Source of the DNA: Arthrobacter sp. zg-Y238
GTDB lineage: Bacteria; Actinomycetota; Actinomycetes; Actinomycetales; Micrococcaceae
NCBI RefSeq assembly: GCF_024385525.1
Contig: NZ_JANFLU010000011.1
Coordinates: 496,001 to 560,000, forward strand
Reading direction: 5' to 3'
Length of the DNA stretch: 64,000 nt
The translations under genes were made by a program, and so were the position numbers. The notes beneath the pieces were generated by a model. It was given only the letters and a program-made list of their open reading frames with translations. It searched no databases and was not told the origin of the DNA. Every line of letters starts with the position of its first letter. The stretch's first letter is position 1. Shown in pieces: positions 60,556 through 64,000 of the stretch.

Positions 60556-63500
60556 ATGAGCCTGAACGGACTGCGTGCCGCCCTCGCTGAGGACCCCTCG
60601 TACGCAAGGGTGCGGACCCTCTCCTCCCGGCCGCCCGCAGGCCGCAGCGAAGACCTGCAGATCGGGGCTCCGCAGGGCATGCGTGCTGCCCTGCTGGCTG
60701 AAATCGTGGACGGGCTGGCCGCGGCGGGAACCGGCGACGGCATTCCGCCGGTGGTGCTGGCCATGACGGCGACGGGACGCGAGGCGGAGGACCTGGCGGC
60801 CGCCCTGCGCAGCTATCTTCCCCTGGCCGGCATCGAAGAATTCCCCAGCTGGGAAACCCTGCCGCACGAGCGGCTCTCCCCGCGCTCGGATACCGTCGGA
60901 CGGCGCCTGTCGGTGCTCCGCCGTCTGGCGCACCCGGAAACCGCTCCGGTGCAGATTGTGGTTGCCCCGGTGCGCGCCGTGGTCCAGCCGCTGGTTGCCG
61001 GACTGGGCGAACTCAAGCCGGTGGCGCTGAAGGTCGGCCAGGAACAGCCCTTCGACTCCGTGGTGCAGGCGCTGTCAGAGGCCGCCTATGCGCGGGTGGA
61101 CATGGTCTCCCACCGCGGCGAATTCGCCGTTCGAGGCGGCATCCTTGACGTTTTCCCGCCCACCGAGGACCACCCCATCCGCATCGACTTCTTCGGCGAC
61201 GAAGTGGATTCCATGCGCTGGTTCGCGGTCGCAGACCAGCGGACCCTCACCGGGGAGCACATCACCCACCCCTCCGAGCTCTACGCCCCGCCCTGCCGCG
61301 AAATCCTGATCACGCCGTCGGTGATGAGCCGCGCCGCCAAGCTCAAGGACCAGATGCCGGCAGCCTCGGACATGCTGGAAAAGATTGCCGGCGGCATTGC
61401 CGTGGAAGGCATGGAATCCCTGGCTCCGGTACTGGTGGACTCCATGGTCCCGCTGATGGGCGAGCTGCCCCGTGGATCCATTGCCGTGGTCATCGAGCCG
61501 GAGAAGGTCCGGGCCCGTGCCCACGACCTCGCCGCCACCAACGAGGAGTTCCTGGCCGCAGCCTGGGCCACGGCGTCCGACGGCGGTGCGGCGCCCCTGG
61601 ACCTTTCCGCCGGGCTGGCCTCGGACCTGGACGCCGCAAGCTTCCGTTCCCTGGCTGATACGCGCACTGCCGCGCACGCCAATGACGTGGCCTGGTGGTC
61701 CATCACGTCCTTCAACCCCGACGACGAAACCGTCCTGGACATCGACACCCTGACCATCAATGCCCGTGAACCGCGCGGCTACCGGGGCGACGTAGCGGAA
61801 ATGATGGAGTTCATCGGCAGCCGTGTCCGGGACGCCTGGCGCGTGGTGGTGGTGACCGAGGGGCCGGGTCCGGCCTCCCGCCTGGCCGAACTGTTCCGGG
61901 AGAACGACATTCCCGCAGCGCTGGTGGAATCCCTGGACGAGGAACCGCGCCCCGGCGTCATCGCCATCACCACGGCCAGCGCCGGCCGGGGGTATGTCTT
62001 TGACACCCTCAAGACCGGCCTGCTGACCGAAGCGGACCTGCTCGGCCGAGCCAGCACCTACTCCACCCGCGACATGCGCAAGATGCCCTCCAAGCGGCGC
62101 AACGCCGTCGACCCCCTGCAGCTGCAGGAGGGCGACTTCGTGGTGCACGAGCAGCACGGCGTGGGCAAGTTCATTGAACTCATCCAGCGCGCCACCGGTG
62201 CCGGCACCAACAAGACAGTGCGCGAGTACATGGTGCTTGAATACGCGTCCTCCAAGCGCGGGGCGCCGGGGGACCGGCTGTTCGTCCCCACCGACCAGCT
62301 GGACCAGATCACCCGGTACGTGGGCGGTGAAACCCCTGTCCTGTCCAAGATGGGCGGCTCCGACTGGGCCAAGACCAAGAGCCGGGCACGCAAGGCGGTC
62401 AAGGAGATCGCCGGGGAGCTGATCCGGCTCTACTCCGCCCGGATGGCGTCCAAGGGCCATGCCTTCGCAGCGGACACCCCGTGGCAGCGTGAACTTGAGG
62501 AAGCCTTCCCCTATGTCGAGACCCCGGATCAGCTGACCACTATCAACGAGGTCAAGGCGGACATGGAGCGGGAAGTGCCCATGGACCGGCTGGTCTCCGG
62601 CGATGTGGGCTACGGCAAAACCGAGATCGCGGTGCGTGCAGCGTTCAAGGCCGTGCAGGACGGCAAGCAGGTAGCAGTGCTGGTGCCCACCACCCTGCTG
62701 GCCCAGCAGCATATGGAGACCTTCGCCGAACGCTTCTCCGGCTTCCCGGTCCGGGTGGATTCGCTCTCGCGCTTCCAGACCGCCAAGCAGGCCAAGGCAA
62801 CCATCGAGGACGTCAAAACCGGCTCGGTCGACGTCGTCATCGGCACCCACCGCCTGCTGTCCCAGGAGGTCCAGTTCAAGGACCTGGGCCTGGTGATCGT
62901 GGATGAGGAGCAGCGCTTCGGCGTCGAACACAAGGAAGCGCTGAAGAAGATGCGCACCAACGTGGACGTGCTGGCCATGAGCGCCACCCCGATTCCCCGC
63001 ACCTTGGAAATGTCCCTCACTGGAATCCGTGAGACGTCCACCCTGGCCACCCCGCCGGAGGAACGCCATCCGGTGCTCACCTATGTGGGTCCGTACACGG
63101 ACAAGCAGGCCTCCGCCGCCATCCGCCGTGAACTCATGCGCGAGGGCCAGGTGTTCTTTGTCCACAACCGGGTGTCCTCGATTGACCGGACAGCCGCGCA
63201 TCTGCGGGAACTCGTGCCGGAGGCGCGGATCGCCGTCGCCCACGGCCAGATGAGCGAGTCCAAGCTTGAGCAGATCATCGTGGATTTCTGGGAGAAGCGC
63301 TTCGACGTGCTGGTTTGCACCACCATCATCGAAACGGGCCTGGACATCTCCAATGCCAACACCCTGATCGTGGACCGTGCGGACCATTTCGGGCTTTCAC
63401 AGCTGCACCAGCTGCGCGGCCGGGTGGGCCGCGGCCGGGAGCGGGCGTACGCCTACTTCCTGTACCCGTCGGAGAAGCCGCTGGGCGAGGTGGCGCTGGA

Positions 63501-64000
63501 ACGGTTGAAGGCCGTGGCCACGCACAACGAGCTGGGGGCCGGCATGCAGCTGGCGATGAAGGACCTGGAGATCCGCGGTGCCGGCAACCTGTTGGGCGGG
63601 GAACAGTCCGGCCACATTGCCGGCGTCGGCTTTGACCTGTACATCCGGCTGGTGGGCGAAGCCGTGGCCGATTACCGGGGCGAGGCCGAGGAGAAGGCGG
63701 CCGAAATGAAGATCGAGCTGCCGGTCAACGCCCATCTCCCGCACGACTACGTTCCGGGGGAGAGGCTGCGGCTGGAGGCCTACCGCAAGCTGGCGTCAGC
63801 GCTCACCAACGAGGCGATCGACGAAGTGCTGGCCGAACTGGTGGACCGTTACGGCGAGCCCCCGCAGGAAGTGAAGAACCTGATCGATGTTGCCCGCTTC
63901 CGGGTGGATGCACGTGCCGCCGGCCTGACCGACGTCGCGCTGCAGGGCAACTTCATCAAGTTCGCACCGGCGGACCTGCCCGAATCGCGGACCATGCGGC
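60556..64000 (+). CDS. mfd: Transcription-repair coupling factor Mfd, 3' end outside window
   Basis: Mfd removes stalled RNA polymerase and recruits UvrA to damaged template DNA. The frame begins at ATG 60556 after GAAGGAG and stays open to the window end, giving 1148 residues of a usual ~1200. It has the N-terminal UvrB-like region, the RNA-polymerase-interaction (CarD-like) domain with EGDFVVHEQHGVGKFIEL (about 515-532), the RecG-like helicase with P-loop GDVGYGKTE near residue 682 and DEEQ at about 783-786, and LRGRVGRGRERAYAYF. The TRCF C-terminal domain starts around AYRKLASALTNEAID. Confidence 0.97.
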   Translation, partial: MSLNGLRAALAEDPSYARVRTLSSRPPAGRSEDLQIGAPQGMRAALLAEIVDGLAAAGTGDGIPPVVLAMTATGREAEDLAAALRSYLPLAGIEEFPSWETLPHERLSPRSDTVGRRLSVLRRLAHPETAPVQIVVAPVRAVVQPLVAGLGELKPVALKVGQEQPFDSVVQALSEAAYARVDMVSHRGEFAVRGGILDVFPPTEDHPIRIDFFGDEVDSMRWFAVADQRTLTGEHITHPSELYAPPCREILITPSVMSRAAKLKDQMPAASDMLEKIAGGIAVEGMESLAPVLVDSMVPLMGELPRGSIAVVIEPEKVRARAHDLAATNEEFLAAAWATASDGGAAPLDLSAGLASDLDAASFRSLADTRTAAHANDVAWWSITSFNPDDETVLDIDTLTINAREPRGYRGDVAEMMEFIGSRVRDAWRVVVVTEGPGPASRLAELFRENDIPAALVESLDEEPRPGVIAITTASAGRGYVFDTLKTGLLTEADLLGRASTYSTRDMRKMPSKRRNAVDPLQLQEGDFVVHEQHGVGKFIELIQRATGAGTNKTVREYMVLEYASSKRGAPGDRLFVPTDQLDQITRYVGGETPVLSKMGGSDWAKTKSRARKAVKEIAGELIRLYSARMASKGHAFAADTPWQRELEEAFPYVETPDQLTTINEVKADMEREVPMDRLVSGDVGYGKTEIAVRAAFKAVQDGKQVAVLVPTTLLAQQHMETFAERFSGFPVRVDSLSRFQTAKQAKATIEDVKTGSVDVVIGTHRLLSQEVQFKDLGLVIVDEEQRFGVEHKEALKKMRTNVDVLAMSATPIPRTLEMSLTGIRETSTLATPPEERHPVLTYVGPYTDKQASAAIRRELMREGQVFFVHNRVSSIDRTAAHLRELVPEARIAVAHGQMSESKLEQIIVDFWEKRFDVLVCTTIIETGLDISNANTLIVDRADHFGLSQLHQLRGRVGRGRERAYAYFLYPSEKPLGEVALERLKAVATHNELGAGMQLAMKDLEIRGAGNLLGGEQSGHIAGVGFDLYIRLVGEAVADYRGEAEEKAAEMKIELPVNAHLPHDYVPGERLRLEAYRKLASALTNEAIDEVLAELVDRYGEPPQEVKNLIDVARFRVDARAAGLTDVALQGNFIKFAPADLPESRTMR

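Noticed and set aside
61075-63387. 770-aa frame on the - strand
   Set aside because: Antisense to mfd, whose motifs are complete on the + strand.
1-64000. tRNA genes, rRNA genes, CRISPR arrays, intact insertion sequences
   Set aside because: Read by eye, no cloverleaf with a GTTCRA arm, no regularly spaced repeats and no transposase motif was found. A covariance-model search would be needed to exclude small RNAs.

Overview
The window comes from a high-GC Gram-positive chromosome, most likely an Arthrobacter-like member of the Micrococcaceae. Supporting signs are the G/C-rich codon positions, the pth...mfd flanks, the sufS-sufU pair, the SCO4848-type and DUF2505-type small proteins beside mfd, and an LAxTG surface protein. 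No tRNA, rRNA, CRISPR array or intact insertion sequence was seen. The species call is an inference.

Layout. 1-555: 3' part of pth. 990-14672: five consecutive giant LuxR-family ATPase regulators (LAL/MalT-like STAND proteins, about 750-920 aa), all on the + strand. 14903-28022: a first, high-GC exopolysaccharide (EPS) locus. It holds a polyprenyl-phosphate sugar transferase, a glycerol-3-phosphate cytidylyltransferase-like enzyme, a secreted GH16 glycanase, a Wzz-like protein, an Alg14/Alg13-like (PssD/PssE) glycosyltransferase pair, and a minus-strand operon. That operon encodes a membrane-anchored protein, a fibrinogen-like/beta-propeller secreted protein, a CDP-alcohol phosphotransferase, a GT2, a Wzy-like polymerase and a Wzx-like flippase. 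28341-32113: sufS, sufU and two uncharacterised genes. 32121-33434: UDP-glucose dehydrogenase. 33593-34396: a small membrane protein and an LAxTG surface protein, separated by a strong bidirectional terminator. 34642-46552: a second EPS locus of visibly lower GC, with a DUF4012 protein, a second sugar transferase, a BY-kinase (Wzc-like), GT2, GT4, Wzx, an acyltransferase and a Wzy-like protein.

47375-52177: a signalling block with two paralogous membrane histidine kinases around one OmpR-type regulator, plus an HPt-like protein that lacks its phosphoacceptor histidine. 52459-53468: VanZ-like protein and a low-molecular-weight tyrosine phosphatase. 53681-57217: a SipW-type operon with two SipW-type exported proteins, the SipW-like signal peptidase, a membrane-anchored surface protein and a third SipW-type substrate, resembling the Bacillus TasA/SipW matrix-fibre module. 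57222-60277: nhaA, two small proteins and a lipoprotein. 60556-end: mfd, cut by the window edge.

As a whole the window reads as a cell-surface and biofilm-matrix island between two housekeeping genes. It contains two polymer assembly lines, a UDP-glucuronate source, a kinase/phosphatase pair, surface proteins, a protein-fibre export module and several layers of regulation. The most unusual parts are the five tandem LAL regulators, with a shared TACTCG(T/G)G motif in every intergenic gap of that module, and the actinobacterial SipW/TasA-like operon.
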